From: an uncultured Clostridia bacterium | GTDB taxonomy: Bacteria > Bacillota > Clostridia > Christensenellales > Borkfalkiaceae | DNA length: 35,725 bases | Assembly: GCA_944372515.1 (NCBI GenBank) | Contig: CALVZM010000014.1 | Coordinates: forward strand, 1-35,725 | Direction of reading: 5' to 3' | Part shown: piece by piece, positions 15,702-24,164 of the stretch | Position numbering within the stretch: position 1 is the stretch's first letter | Layout of the letters: the number at the start of each line of letters is the position of its first letter | The notes under the pieces: model-generated | Told to the model about the DNA's origin: nothing | The model's database searches: none | Seen by the model: the letters and a program-made list of their open reading frames with translations, nothing else | Translations under genes and position numbers: made by a program

Positions 15702-15726
15702 CAATACTGATAGTATTGTATTTTTT
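15702..15726 (+). terminator. terminator-like hairpin in the ftsH leader (possible attenuator)
   Basis: CAATACT (15702-15708) pairs with AGTATTG (15712-15718) over a 3-nt loop and is followed by TATTTTTT. It lies only some 10 nt after the expected transcription start and before a second GC-rich hairpin (about 15733-15757). The stem is A/T-rich, so termination may be partial. Confidence 0.5.
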
Positions 15727-15797
15727 CGTCGCCGCGGCAAGGCGCTGCCGCCGCGGTCCGGTTCTTTATCAACGAAAATCAGTGAAGGAGTATAAAT

Positions 15798-18029
15798 TTG
15801 AGTAAGCGTTCTAAAATCATACTTGCCGTTGTTTCGGTCGCGCTGATCGCCATCCTCTGCTGGATCGGGTTCTCCATGTTCTCCAATCGGGCGCAGGAGA
15901 TCAATTTCACGCAGTTCAGCAAGATCGTCATGCGCAGCGGCAACGTGCAGGCGACGGACGAAGGCACGGGCGATACCGAGGAAGAAGGCGCGCAAAGCGG
16001 GGAGCAGAGCGGCGCGAGCCAACTGAACGCCTCGGACGGTACGCAGTCCGGGGACGGCGAGAAAGACGACCTGCAAAACGTCGTTTTTGTCCGCATCGTC
16101 GTGGACGGGTACAATTGTTACGGCTATGAAGAGGGCGAGCGGAGTTATACCTATTACAGCACGGGTCCGACCCCGCTGGTGTCGTCCGTAACTTTGCAGG
16201 AGTGGAGCGACACGGGCGTTCCGATCGAATACGAAGACCCCAACGCGGGTTCCATCTGGTCGAGCGTCATTTCCATGCTCGGCATCGTGCTCATTGCCGT
16301 CATCTTCTGGGTGATCATCAGCCAGACGGCGGGCGGCGGCTCCAAAGCCCTCAGTTTCGGCAAGACCAAAGCCAAGATCAGCACGAACATCAAAGTGCGT
16401 TTTTCCGACGTCGCGGGAGCGGACGAGGAGAAGGCGGAGTTGCAGGAGATCACCGAATTTCTGAAAAACCCGCAAAAATTCTCCGATCTCGGTGCGCGCA
16501 TCCCCAAGGGCGTGCTGCTCGTGGGGCCGCCCGGAACGGGTAAAACGCTGTTTGCGAAAGCCGTTGCGGGCGAAGCGGGCGTGCCCTTCTTCTCGGTGTC
16601 CGGATCGGACTTCGTGGAAATGTATGTCGGCGTGGGCGCTTCGCGCGTGCGCGATCTCTTCGACATCGCCAAGCGCAACCAGCCCTGCATCATCTTCATC
16701 GACGAGATCGATGCCGTGGGCAGGGAACGCGGCGCGGGGCTCGGCGGCGGCTCGGACGAACGGGAACAGACCCTCAACCAGATCCTCGTGCAGATGGACG
16801 GGTTTGAATCCAACGAGGCGGTCATCGTTATGGCGGCGACCAACCGTTCGGACGTGCTCGATCCCGCGCTCATGCGTCCCGGAAGATTTGACCGCAAGAT
16901 CATGGTCAACCTGCCCGACGTGAAGGGCAGAGAGGCGATTTTGAGGGTGCATGCCCGCAACAAACCCCTCGCTTCCGACGTCAATTTCAAGACGGTCGCG
17001 CGCATGACGAGCGGATTTTCGGGCGCCGATCTTGAAAATCTTTTGAACGAAGCCGCCATTTTAACGGCGCGCGAGGGCAAAAAACTCATCGGCAACCTCG
17101 AACTGTACGAAGGCATCAACAGGGTCATCAGGGGGCCGCAGAAGAAGAGCCACGTCGTTACCGAATCGGACAAACGCTGCACGGCATATCACGAATCGGG
17201 GCATGCCATCCTGGCGCAGGTCTGCCCGCAGTGCGACCCCGTGCAGGAAGTTTCCATCATCCCGCGCGGCAACGCCGCGGGTTACACCCTGACCCGTCCC
17301 GATACGGACGATCAGGACTATTCCAAGAACAAACTTTCCGACCTGATCTGCATGATCCTGGGCGGGCGCGTGGCGGAAGAACTCGTGATAAAAGACGTTA
17401 CGACGGGCGCGTCCAACGATTTGCAGAAGGTGTCGTCCATTGCCCGCCGCATGGTAACCGAATGGGGCATGTCCGAAAAAGTCGGCTTGATCTCCTATGG
17501 TGAAGGCAAGCCCGTGTTCATCGGCAGGCAGATCGGCAGTACGCAGGAATACAGCGACACGACCGCCGCGCTCATCGACGAAGAGGTGCACCGCATCATC
17601 TCCGAACAGCACGAACGGGCGGTCCGCATCCTCACGGAAAACCGCGCCGTGCTCGACAATATGGCGCGCGTACTCGTCGAGCGGGAGACCATTTACAACG
17701 AAGAAGTCGTCATGCTCATGAAGGGCGCGGACGCCAAGGAAGTCCTCGCCGCCATGGATGAAAGCGATAAAAAATCAGGTGAGAACCCGTTCACGCGCTT
17801 TGAAAGATCGGCAAAACACCGGCAGGACGGGAACAAAGAGGCGCAGGAAGGCGACCTGCGGGAAGGCGGCACGCCTGATTCGGTGCCGACCGAACCGCAA
17901 GCCCCGACTGAAAGTGCCGCGCCTTCCGAGGCGGAAGCCGATTTTACCGCACCTTCCGATGCGGCGGACGGGAAGGCGGACGGACGGGAGCAAGCGCCGT
18001 CGGACAAAGAAGATATAGGTCGCTTCTGA
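15798..18029 (+). CDS. ftsH: ATP-dependent membrane zinc metalloprotease FtsH
   Basis: A membrane-anchored AAA+ protease that degrades membrane and regulatory proteins; in Bacillus it is also needed for sporulation. The 743-residue protein is longer than usual. Two membrane spans (about 6-28 and 155-178) flank the extracytoplasmic loop, which holds an acidic Glu/Gly/Ser-rich insert (about 52-95). Walker A is GPPGTGKT (243-250), Walker B is [16 protein letters not shown], the second region of homology is [19 protein letters not shown], and the zinc motif is HESGH (465-469). The C-terminal ~90 residues are an acidic, Pro/Ala/Glu-rich disordered tail. It starts at TTG 15798, with AAGGAG at 15785-15790 spaced 7 nt; the N-terminus MSKRSKIIL fits. 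Confidence 0.97.
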   Translation: MSKRSKIILAVVSVALIAILCWIGFSMFSNRAQEINFTQFSKIVMRSGNVQATDEGTGDTEEEGAQSGEQSGASQLNASDGTQSGDGEKDDLQNVVFVRIVVDGYNCYGYEEGERSYTYYSTGPTPLVSSVTLQEWSDTGVPIEYEDPNAGSIWSSVISMLGIVLIAVIFWVIISQTAGGGSKALSFGKTKAKISTNIKVRFSDVAGADEEKAELQEITEFLKNPQKFSDLGARIPKGVLLVGPPGTGKTLFAKAVAGEAGVPFFSVSGSDFVEMYVGVGASRVRDLFDIAKRNQPCIIFIDEIDAVGRERGAGLGGGSDEREQTLNQILVQMDGFESNEAVIVMAATNRSDVLDPALMRPGRFDRKIMVNLPDVKGREAILRVHARNKPLASDVNFKTVARMTSGFSGADLENLLNEAAILTAREGKKLIGNLELYEGINRVIRGPQKKSHVVTESDKRCTAYHESGHAILAQVCPQCDPVQEVSIIPRGNAAGYTLTRPDTDDQDYSKNKLSDLICMILGGRVAEELVIKDVTTGASNDLQKVSSIARRMVTEWGMSEKVGLISYGEGKPVFIGRQIGSTQEYSDTTAALIDEEVHRIISEQHERAVRILTENRAVLDNMARVLVERETIYNEEVVMLMKGADAKEVLAAMDESDKKSGENPFTRFERSAKHRQDGNKEAQEGDLREGGTPDSVPTEPQAPTESAAPSEAEADFTAPSDAADGKADGREQAPSDKEDIGRF

Positions 18030-18109
18030 CGCCGCCGCGGGGGAGCCGCGGTACGGGAAAGGAGCGCAAGGGCAAAAGGCAAAAGAAAAACGTGAGGGGA
18101 TAAGACAGT

Positions 18110-18871
18110 ATGGGAAAGGTCATTTCGTTCTCCAATCAGAAGGGCGGTGTCGGAAAAACCACCTCCTGCGTCAATTTATCGGCGTACTGCGCCGCGGCGG
18201 GCAAAAAAGTCCTGATGATCGACATCGACCCGCAGGGCAACGCCACCACGGGGCTCGGGTTCGCCAAGAGCACGCTGAAAAAATCGGTCTACAACGTCCT
18301 CATCGACGACGAATCCGCCGAAGAGAACATCCTGCCCACCGCCATCGAGAACCTGTTCATCCTGCCCGCCAACATCGATCTGGCGGGTGCGGAAGTCGAA
18401 CTTGTCTACAAGCGCGGGCGGGAGCGGGTGCTGCGCAACGCGCTCGAATCGGTGCGCAAACAATATGATTTCATCTTCATCGATTGTCCGCCTTCGCTGG
18501 GGCTGCTCACCATCAACGCGCTCGTGGCGAGCGACGCGGTCATCATCCCCATCCAGAGCGAATATTACGCCCTCGAAGGGCTCACGCAACTCATGAATTC
18601 CATCTCGCTCGTCCGCCAGTCTCTCAACAAGGGGCTGAAAGTCGAAGGGGTGCTCCTCACCATGTACGACGGGCGTTCGCTCATTTCCCGTCAGATTTCG
18701 GCGGAGATACGGAAATATTTCACCAAAAAAGTCTTTGAGATCGTCATCCCGCGCAACATCCGTCTGGCGGAAGCGCCTTCCCACGGCAAGCCCGTCATGC
18801 TGCACGACGGCAAGTGCATGGGTGCGCGGGCGTACAAAGCGTTTGCCGAGGAGTTTTTGTCCAAACAATGA
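18110..18871 (+). CDS. parA: chromosome partitioning ATPase ParA (Soj)
   Basis: A 253-residue ParA/Soj ATPase. Its DNA-bound ATP form works with ParB-parS to segregate origins, and in sporulating species it modulates DnaA. The deviant Walker A motif KGGVGKTT covers 11-18 (with signature Lys11), MIDIDPQGNATTGLG follows at about 37-51, Walker B is FIFIDCPPSLGLLT, and the DNA-contact Arg-rich region with RGRERVLRNAL is present. It starts at ATG 18110 with a GTGAGGGGAT ribosome site. Downstream parB is 109 bp away with a hairpin in between, which is wider than the usual tight parAB spacing. Confidence 0.97.
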   Translation: MGKVISFSNQKGGVGKTTSCVNLSAYCAAAGKKVLMIDIDPQGNATTGLGFAKSTLKKSVYNVLIDDESAEENILPTAIENLFILPANIDLAGAEVELVYKRGRERVLRNALESVRKQYDFIFIDCPPSLGLLTINALVASDAVIIPIQSEYYALEGLTQLMNSISLVRQSLNKGLKVEGVLLTMYDGRSLISRQISAEIRKYFTKKVFEIVIPRNIRLAEAPSHGKPVMLHDGKCMGARAYKAFAEEFLSKQ

Positions 18872-18912
18872 ACGCGGGCGGGCATTGCGTAAGAAGAAAG
18901 GTATAAAAAATC

Positions 18913-18951
18913 GACGGCGCGGCAATCTTTTTTCCTGCCGCCTTTGCCGTC
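18913..18951 (+). promoter_or_regulatory. hairpin in the parA-parB spacer
   Basis: GACGGC (18913-18918) pairs with GCCGTC (18946-18951) and, nested, GCGGCA (18919-18924) with TGCCGC (18936-18941) around a T-rich loop. No T-tail follows, so it is not a standard terminator; it could stabilise the parA mRNA or set the parA:parB ratio. Confidence 0.4.
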
Positions 18952-18980
18952 GGCAAAAGATATCGGAGGTATGAAGAAGT

Positions 18981-19892
18981 ATGGCAACGATCGGTTTGGG
19001 CCGGGGACTGGCTGCGCTGTTCTCGGATACGGAAGAAGCGTATGAAAACGCGCAGAACGAAGGCGCGCGCACCGAGCGCGGCGCCAAGAGCGGGGCGGAC
19101 GAACTGCCTTTGGACAAGATCTATCCCAATCCCGACCAGCCGCGCAAAGTGTTCGACCAGAACGCGCTGAGCGAGTTGGCGGCGTCCATCCGCGAGCACG
19201 GCGTCATCATGCCCATCGTCGTCAACCGCGAGCCGGACGGACGGTATATGATCATTGCGGGCGAGCGCCGTTTCCGCGCTTCCGCGCTGGCGGGCCGCAC
19301 GACCATTCCCGCCATCGTCAAGGAATACACCCCCCGTCAGATCGAGGAAATTTCCCTCATCGAAAATTTACAGCGCGAAGACCTCAACCCCATCGAAGCG
19401 GCGTCGGCGATGAAGCGGCTGATGGAGGAATATCACCTCACGCAGGAAGACCTTGCCGAACGCATCGGCAAGTCCCGTCCCGCCATCACCAACACGCTGC
19501 GCCTTCTGAGCCTGCCCCAGGAGATCGTCGAGTTGGTGCGCACGGGCAAACTGTCCTCGGGGCATGCCCGCGCCCTCATCACGCTGCCGCAGGACGTGCA
19601 GTTGCAGTTTGCGCGCAAGGCGGTGAAAGAGGGCTTTTCCGTCCGTCAGATGGAAAAGATGGTCAAGGATTACATCAATCCGCCCGAAGTTTCGCAAAAG
19701 AAAAAGGACGAAATGGCGGCGCGCGCGTCCGTGGAGTTCAAAAACCTCATCGAGCGCATGCGCTATAATTTCCGCACCAAGGTCTCCTTCATCGGTTCGG
19801 AAAAGAAGGGGCGGATCTACATCGACTATTATTCCCGAGACGACCTCGATCGTATTTTCGAGATTTTGGATATTTTGGAGAGACAAGAGTAA
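18981..19892 (+). CDS. parB: chromosome partitioning protein ParB (Spo0J)
   Basis: A 303-residue parS-binding CTPase that forms sliding clamps around DNA and loads condensin. The N-terminus (MATIGLGRGLAALF) is the ParA-stimulating peptide. The CTP-binding domain carries DQPRKVF (52-58), the GERRFRA motif (94-100) and ENLQREDLNPIEAA (about 121-134). The helix-turn-helix is LTQEDLAERIGKSRPAITNT (about 144-163). The C-terminal dimerisation region follows a basic linker. It starts at ATG 18981 with TCGGAGGT at 18963-18970. The next gene begins 8 bp after the stop with its ribosome site inside parB, so the two are co-transcribed. Confidence 0.97.
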   Translation: MATIGLGRGLAALFSDTEEAYENAQNEGARTERGAKSGADELPLDKIYPNPDQPRKVFDQNALSELAASIREHGVIMPIVVNREPDGRYMIIAGERRFRASALAGRTTIPAIVKEYTPRQIEEISLIENLQREDLNPIEAASAMKRLMEEYHLTQEDLAERIGKSRPAITNTLRLLSLPQEIVELVRTGKLSSGHARALITLPQDVQLQFARKAVKEGFSVRQMEKMVKDYINPPEVSQKKKDEMAARASVEFKNLIERMRYNFRTKVSFIGSEKKGRIYIDYYSRDDLDRIFEILDILERQE

Positions 19893-19900
19893 AAAATTTT

Positions 19901-21334
19901 ATGCAGTTTGAACGCCTGACCGAAGACAGTATAGCAACGCTGACGCCCTATTTCAGGGCACAGAAAACGCGCATGAGCACTTACTCGGGCGCGTATCAAT
20001 TCATGTGGAACAAAGACCTTTTTTCGCCCGACTATGCCATTGTCGGGCGTTGTCTCGTTTTCAAGGGCGAGCGGGGCGGACAGATCTATTTTTTCTATCC
20101 CGTTTCGCTGACGGGCGATCCCGCCGAGGAGTTGGACGCCATTGCGGAGATCGAAAAGTACTGCCGCGCGCATTACTATAAACTGCACTTTCTGAACGTG
20201 CCCGAGGACAGGATCTGCCTTTTGTGCCGCCGCTACACCTCGGGCATGCACGTGGAGAACGTGCGCACCTGGGACGACTATCTCTACAATGCCGAGGATC
20301 TCAGGAGTTTTGCGGGCAAAAAATTCAGCGGTCAGCGCAACCATGTCAATAAGTTTTACCGCGCTTATCCCTCCGCCGTGTTCAAGAAATTTCTCCCGGG
20401 CGACGAGGAAAAGATCCTGGCGTTTCTCGATGAATTTGAAAGTACGCAGTTCTTCAAACAGGACGAGGTGGCGGTGCGGGAAATGCAGATGGTGCGCCGT
20501 CTGGTGCCTAATTTTGTCCGCTTTGACCAGTGCTGCGGCTATATGGAGATCGACGGGAAGATCGTATCGGTGGCGGCGGGCGAGGTCTGCGGGGACACGC
20601 TCATGGAGCACGTCGAAAAGGCGCTGCGCGAGTATGAGGGGGTCTACCCCGCAACGGCGCAGGCGTTTGCGCGGATGTTCGCCCTCGACGGCGTGCGGTA
20701 TATCAACCGCGAAGACGACGCGGGGGACCTGGGACTGCGCAAGTCCAAACTGCAATACAACCCCTGTTCCATGGTCCGCAAATATTCTTTGGAAGTGGAC
20801 AAACCATTAAAGCGAGTTGCCGCTCCGCCCGTTCTCCGCACGCCCCGCCTGCGCATTTCCAAAATCGCCGAACGGGACAAAGCGGCATACCATGCCCTTG
20901 CTTCCGACGTTGAACGCAACCGCTGGTGGGGATATGATTACCGCGAGGATTGGACGGGGGAAGCGGGGGAGGTGCCGCCCGCCGACTATTTTCTGCACAT
21001 CGTGCGCCGCGATTTTCGTCTGCGCAACGAAATGGCGCTGGGGATCTATCTCGGCGGCGCGCTGATCGGGGAGGCGGTCCTGCACAATTTCAGTTATACG
21101 GGCGATGCGGAAGTGGGTGCGCGGCTGTTGCCGGCTTACGAAGGTCATGGCTATGCGCGGGAAGCCGTCCGCGCGCTCAGCGACTATGCCCTGAGCGTGT
21201 TGGCGGTGGAGCGCATCCAGGCGAAGTGCTATAAGGAAAATGCCCGTTCCCGCGCCATGCTGGAAGGCGCCGGTCTGCGTTTTTGCGGCGAGGACGAAAC
21301 TTTTTATTACTTCTATCGCACCGCCGCCATGTGA
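19901..21334 (+). CDS. DUF2156-GNAT fusion protein (putative acyl/aminoacyl transferase)
   Basis: A 477-residue protein with two acyltransferase-fold parts. Residues ~1-300 match the DUF2156 family (QFERLTEDSIATLTPYF start, GKKFSGQRNHVNKFYRAYP near 141-159, YINREDDAGDLGLRKSK near 267-283), related to the C-terminal domain of MprF-type lipid lysyltransferases and to Fem-like transferases. From ~310 there is a RimJ/RimL-type GNAT domain (RTPRLRISKIAERDKAAYHA; later the acetyl-CoA loop LLPAYEGHGYAREAVRALS and CYKENARSRAMLEGAGLRF). It lacks membrane spans, so it is cytosolic. It sits 8 bp behind parB. Substrates are unknown; amino-acyl or acetyl transfer is the likely chemistry. Confidence 0.85.
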   Translation: MQFERLTEDSIATLTPYFRAQKTRMSTYSGAYQFMWNKDLFSPDYAIVGRCLVFKGERGGQIYFFYPVSLTGDPAEELDAIAEIEKYCRAHYYKLHFLNVPEDRICLLCRRYTSGMHVENVRTWDDYLYNAEDLRSFAGKKFSGQRNHVNKFYRAYPSAVFKKFLPGDEEKILAFLDEFESTQFFKQDEVAVREMQMVRRLVPNFVRFDQCCGYMEIDGKIVSVAAGEVCGDTLMEHVEKALREYEGVYPATAQAFARMFALDGVRYINREDDAGDLGLRKSKLQYNPCSMVRKYSLEVDKPLKRVAAPPVLRTPRLRISKIAERDKAAYHALASDVERNRWWGYDYREDWTGEAGEVPPADYFLHIVRRDFRLRNEMALGIYLGGALIGEAVLHNFSYTGDAEVGARLLPAYEGHGYAREAVRALSDYALSVLAVERIQAKCYKENARSRAMLEGAGLRFCGEDETFYYFYRTAAM

Positions 21335-21340
21335 TGTATC

Positions 21341-21487
21341 CCCGCTCTGCGGGAACACGGGATTGCAAAGGGAGATGCTCCCTTTGCCAAGGGTGCGGGA
21401 ACGGCGTTCCCGCGGAAAGGGTATTTATTTCAAGGGGCGCCGCCCCTTGGTAACCCCGTTCAAGGGACAATGTCCCTTGAAAATCCC
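21341..21487 (+). repeat. multi-hairpin repeat, unit 4
   Basis: Short-form copy starting with CCCGC-tct-GCGGG. The first stem is extended to CAAAGGGA-gatgc-TCCCTTTG compared with units 1-3. It then has GCGGGAACGGCGTTCCCGC, CAAGGGGCGCCGCCCCTTG and CAAGGGAC-aatg-TCCCTTG, and lacks the middle module, like unit 1. Confidence 0.9.
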
Positions 21488-21494
21488 AAGTATC

Positions 21495-21725
21495 CCCGCT
21501 CTGCGGGAACACGGGATTGCAAAGGGACGTGGTCCCTTTGCCATGGGTGCGGGAACGGCGTTCCCGCGGAAAGGGATCTTATGAGCGGAGCGGTTTCGCT
21601 CCGCACCCGATCGCCCATTTGGGCGATAGACGCAAGGCAAAGCCTTGCTCGGTAAAAGTCAAAAAAATCAAGGGGCGCCGCCCCTTGGTAACCCCGTTCA
21701 AGGGACACCGTCCCTTGAAAATCCC
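21495..21725 (+). repeat. multi-hairpin repeat, unit 5
   Basis: Long-form copy, head-to-tail with unit 4. Hairpins: CCCGC-tct-GCGGG, CAAAGGGA-cgtgg-TCCCTTTG, GCGGGAACGGCGTTCCCGC, GGAGCGG-tttcg-CTCCGC, ATCGCCC-attt-GGGCGAT, GCAAGGC-aaa-GCCTTGC, CAAGGGGCGCCGCCCCTTG, CAAGGGAC-accg-TCCCTTG. Note GCTCCGC opposite GGAGCGG where units 2 and 3 have GCGCCGC. Confidence 0.9.
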
Positions 21726-21880
21726 GAGTGGCGACCCTTGCAAATTCCCGTAAGGGAGAGCGGAGGCGCAAAAAAAAGAGGCGCGGGCATGCCTGGCATG
21801 TCCGACCTCTCCTTCTTTTGTCGCAACGCGTTGTCAATCAGAGTATGTGCGGGCATGGTGCCCGTTAAACGAGGAAAGTT

Positions 21881-22714
21881 ATGGAAGATTTACAGGGACT
21901 GCTTGCACGTTACGGCTTTCGGTTCAAAAAACAGTTCGGACAGAATTTTATTTCGGACGGCAATCTTTTGCGTGCCATCGTCGATCTGTCCGGGATAGAC
22001 GAACAGACGACGGTCGTGGAGATCGGCTGCGGTGCGGGTACGCTCACCCGCGTGCTGGCGAAAAAGGCAAAGCGGGTCGTTGCCTATGAGATCGACCGCG
22101 CGCTCCGTCCTGTGCTCGCCGAGTCCCTGCGCGGGTGCGAGAACGTCGAGGTGCGGTTTGCCGATTTTGCAAAGACCGATCTTTCCGCGCTCGAAAAGGA
22201 ACTCGGGGCGTATGTCGTCGTTGCGAATTTGCCCTATTACATCACCACGCCCCTCATTGCCCGTTTCCTTGACGAGGGGGAAAAGGTTGCGCGGCTGGTC
22301 GTCATGGTGCAGGAAGAGGTGGCGGATCGGCTTTGCGCGGAAGCGGGCACGCCCGCCTACGGCGCCATCACCGCCGCGTTGGCGTTGCGTGCAAGCGCCA
22401 AGGTGGTCAAAAGAGTGCCCCGCACTATGTTTCACCCACGCCCGCAGGTCGATTCGGCGGTCGTGCGCATCGATTTCGAGGACGGAAGGCTGCCCGTTCG
22501 GGACGCGGCGACTTACCGCCTGACCGTGCGCGCTGCTTTTTTGAACCGACGCAAGACGTTGGAGAACAATCTCATGCACACCTTCGGCTTTTCGCGCGAA
22601 ATGGCGCAGGACGTCCTGCAAAGCGCGGGGGTGCCCGATAAGGCGCGGGGGGAGACCTTGTCGCCCGAACGGCTTGCAGAGTTGTCCGATATTATCTTTG
22701 CCCGTCTGCATTGA
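21881..22714 (+). CDS. rsmA: 16S rRNA (A1518/A1519-N6)-dimethyltransferase
   Basis: Also called KsgA; it dimethylates two adenines near the 3' end of 16S rRNA late in 30S assembly. The protein has 277 residues. The N-terminal KKQFGQNFISDGNLL (16-30) is typical, SAM motif I is VVEIGCGAGTLT (45-56), and the catalytic NLPYY lies at 116-120 followed by ITTPL. The C-terminal helical domain has FLNRRKTLENNLMH. The start is ATG 21881, with the GAGGAAAG ribosome site just upstream. In Bacillus rsmA follows tatD and rnmV; here prs, ftsH, parAB and two repeat units intervene. The terminator overlaps the stop codon. Confidence 0.97.
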   Translation: MEDLQGLLARYGFRFKKQFGQNFISDGNLLRAIVDLSGIDEQTTVVEIGCGAGTLTRVLAKKAKRVVAYEIDRALRPVLAESLRGCENVEVRFADFAKTDLSALEKELGAYVVVANLPYYITTPLIARFLDEGEKVARLVVMVQEEVADRLCAEAGTPAYGAITAALALRASAKVVKRVPRTMFHPRPQVDSAVVRIDFEDGRLPVRDAATYRLTVRAAFLNRRKTLENNLMHTFGFSREMAQDVLQSAGVPDKARGETLSPERLAELSDIIFARLH

Positions 22715-22727
22715 CGGGCGTTTTTTT
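22700..22727 (+). terminator. rho-independent terminator of rsmA overlapping its stop codon
   Basis: GCCCGTC (22700-22706) pairs with GACGGGC (22713-22719), loop of 6, then GTTTTTTT. The TGA stop (22712-22714) lies at the loop-stem border. Confidence 0.85.
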
Positions 22728-22742
22728 GTTTTTTCGGAAAAG

Positions 22743-22774
22743 ACACGGGCGCGGCATCGATGCCGCGCCCGTGT
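22743..22774. terminator. bidirectional terminator between rsmA and the DUF4097 gene
   Basis: A perfect 32-bp palindrome with arms ACACGGGCGCGGCATC and GATGCCGCGCCCGTGT between two convergent genes. On the minus strand it is followed by CTTTTCC. It is the natural end of the DUF4097 operon. Confidence 0.8.
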
Positions 22775-22775
22775 T

Positions 22776-23582
22776 TCATGCCGCCGTAAAGACGATGCGG
22801 ATATTGCCTATGTCCGTCTGGGCATGGATATATTTCTGCGTCGAGCCTGCCTGGTCGGCGAAGTTGCATTCGCCGAAGTCCGTCTTGCTCGTCAGTGTAT
22901 ATTCGTTCTTTGCGCCGCGGCATTCCACGTCGATCTCGCCCGTCCCGACGGCGAACGCGGCTCCGTCAACGGCGACGTCCCGCCCTTTGATGTTGCCGGT
23001 ATCGGCGGCGGTCCGCAGTTCCGCCAGCGTGCAGGCGTTGAGATCGATGTCGCCCGCACCCGTTCGGATTGCGGCAGTCTCCGCCGTGCAGTTTTCCGCG
23101 GCGGCATTCCCGCCGCCGAGCGTTATCTGCAATTTTTTAGCGTTCAGCGCTTTGCAAAACACATTGCCCGCATCCAGAGAAACCGTTACTTCCTTCTTTG
23201 TTCCCGCGGGCATGGTTATCACCAATTCGCCGCCGTAAGCGTTCAGGAAAGAGGGGAGTCTCACCGTCTGCGAAACGGTCAGCGTCCCTTCCCATTCGAC
23301 GCACGTTACCTGTATGTTTCCGTCCGTGAAGTAATCGACGGAAGTTTTTGCTACGTCGGCGGTGCGCAAAGTGATGCGCCCCGCTTCCGCCTCTATGGCA
23401 ACGGTTTCGATGTTCCCCTCGGCGGTGTAGGTCGTGTTTGCCGCCTTGGCGGTCGTGCCGAGGTTGCCGTGCAGGGCAAAGCCGCAGTTTACGCCCGCCA
23501 CCAGCCCCGCAAGGATGAGCATGACGCCCAGCCCCGCGCCGATGAGTATGTTGCGCAATATTTTTTTGTTCTCCCGGTTCAT
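22776..23582 (-). CDS. DUF4097-type beta-repeat membrane protein
   Basis: The protein has 268 residues. One N-terminal membrane span (about 10-32, LIGAGLGVMLILAGLVAGV) is followed by a large extracytoplasmic domain of repeating beta-strands with the DUF4097/DUF4098 adhesin-like pattern (AIRTGAGDIDLNACTLAELR, then TAADTGNIKGRDV, and VGTGEIDVECRG), predicted to form a right-handed beta-solenoid. It is the last gene of the PadR-DUF1700-DUF4097 operon, a common arrangement in Firmicutes thought to concern cell-envelope stress, with no settled biochemical role. Its start overlaps the DUF1700 stop (ATGA). Confidence 0.88.
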   Translation of the reverse strand: MNRENKKILRNILIGAGLGVMLILAGLVAGVNCGFALHGNLGTTAKAANTTYTAEGNIETVAIEAEAGRITLRTADVAKTSVDYFTDGNIQVTCVEWEGTLTVSQTVRLPSFLNAYGGELVITMPAGTKKEVTVSLDAGNVFCKALNAKKLQITLGGGNAAAENCTAETAAIRTGAGDIDLNACTLAELRTAADTGNIKGRDVAVDGAAFAVGTGEIDVECRGAKNEYTLTSKTDFGECNFADQAGSTQKYIHAQTDIGNIRIVFTAA

Positions 23583-24163
23583 GCTTTTGCCTCCGTCAGC
23601 AGATTTTTATAAAATTTCCGTACCGCCCAAATGACGCCTTTGCCGATATATTTGATCGCGTAATATACGGGCACGGCGAGCAGGACGAATATGCCCGAAA
23701 CGATCAGCCCCGCCGCAAGGGTCGCCGTACCGCCCAGCAGCAGCGTGATCCCCATGGCGAGCAGGGCAAGTTCGCCTGCAAGGACCGAACCTGCGATCCC
23801 GAGGGCGAAACTGCCCAAAAGAAACGCCAGCGCCGCCGCGCCGAGCCCCGCGATGAGTTTGGACCTCGGGATGAATAAGACCCCGTCTTTTTTTTCGCTT
23901 TTTTCTTTTGCCGGGGTGCCGTTCTTTTCGGGCATGCCCGCCTTTATTTGCCCGTTTTCGCCCGTTTCGGCAAAGTTGCCGAGGATCTCTGCCGCCGCAT
24001 GTGCGGGGGAACCCAATCCGGAAAGTATCTCCGCTTCGGACATGCCCGTCTCCTTTTCGTCCGAATATAATTCTTTGTAAAACTCCGCCGCCCGCTGCCG
24101 TTCGGCAGGGGGAAGGGCGGCAAGATGCTCTTCCAGCGCACGCAGCCATTCTGTAAAAGTCAT
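23579..24163 (-). CDS. DUF1700 (HAAS-domain) membrane protein
   Basis: The protein has 194 residues. The N-terminal helical domain (MTFTEWLRALEEHLAALPPA, then YSDEKETGMSEAEILSGLGS) is the typical DUF1700/HAAS part; a charged linker (about 70-95, many Lys/Glu) leads to three to four hydrophobic spans (about 99-170) and a basic tail. Such proteins occur between a PadR regulator and a DUF4097 protein and are presumed to work with them at the membrane. The ribosome site GAGGAGG lies in the end of padR, and the stop overlaps the next start by 4 bp. Confidence 0.9.
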   Translation of the reverse strand: MTFTEWLRALEEHLAALPPAERQRAAEFYKELYSDEKETGMSEAEILSGLGSPAHAAAEILGNFAETGENGQIKAGMPEKNGTPAKEKSEKKDGVLFIPRSKLIAGLGAAALAFLLGSFALGIAGSVLAGELALLAMGITLLLGGTATLAAGLIVSGIFVLLAVPVYYAIKYIGKGVIWAVRKFYKNLLTEAKA

Positions 24164-24164
24164 T

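Noticed and set aside
15645..16952. 435-codon minus-strand frame opposite ftsH
   Set aside because: It has no ribosome site or recognisable motif and is a mirror of the GC-rich ftsH frame.
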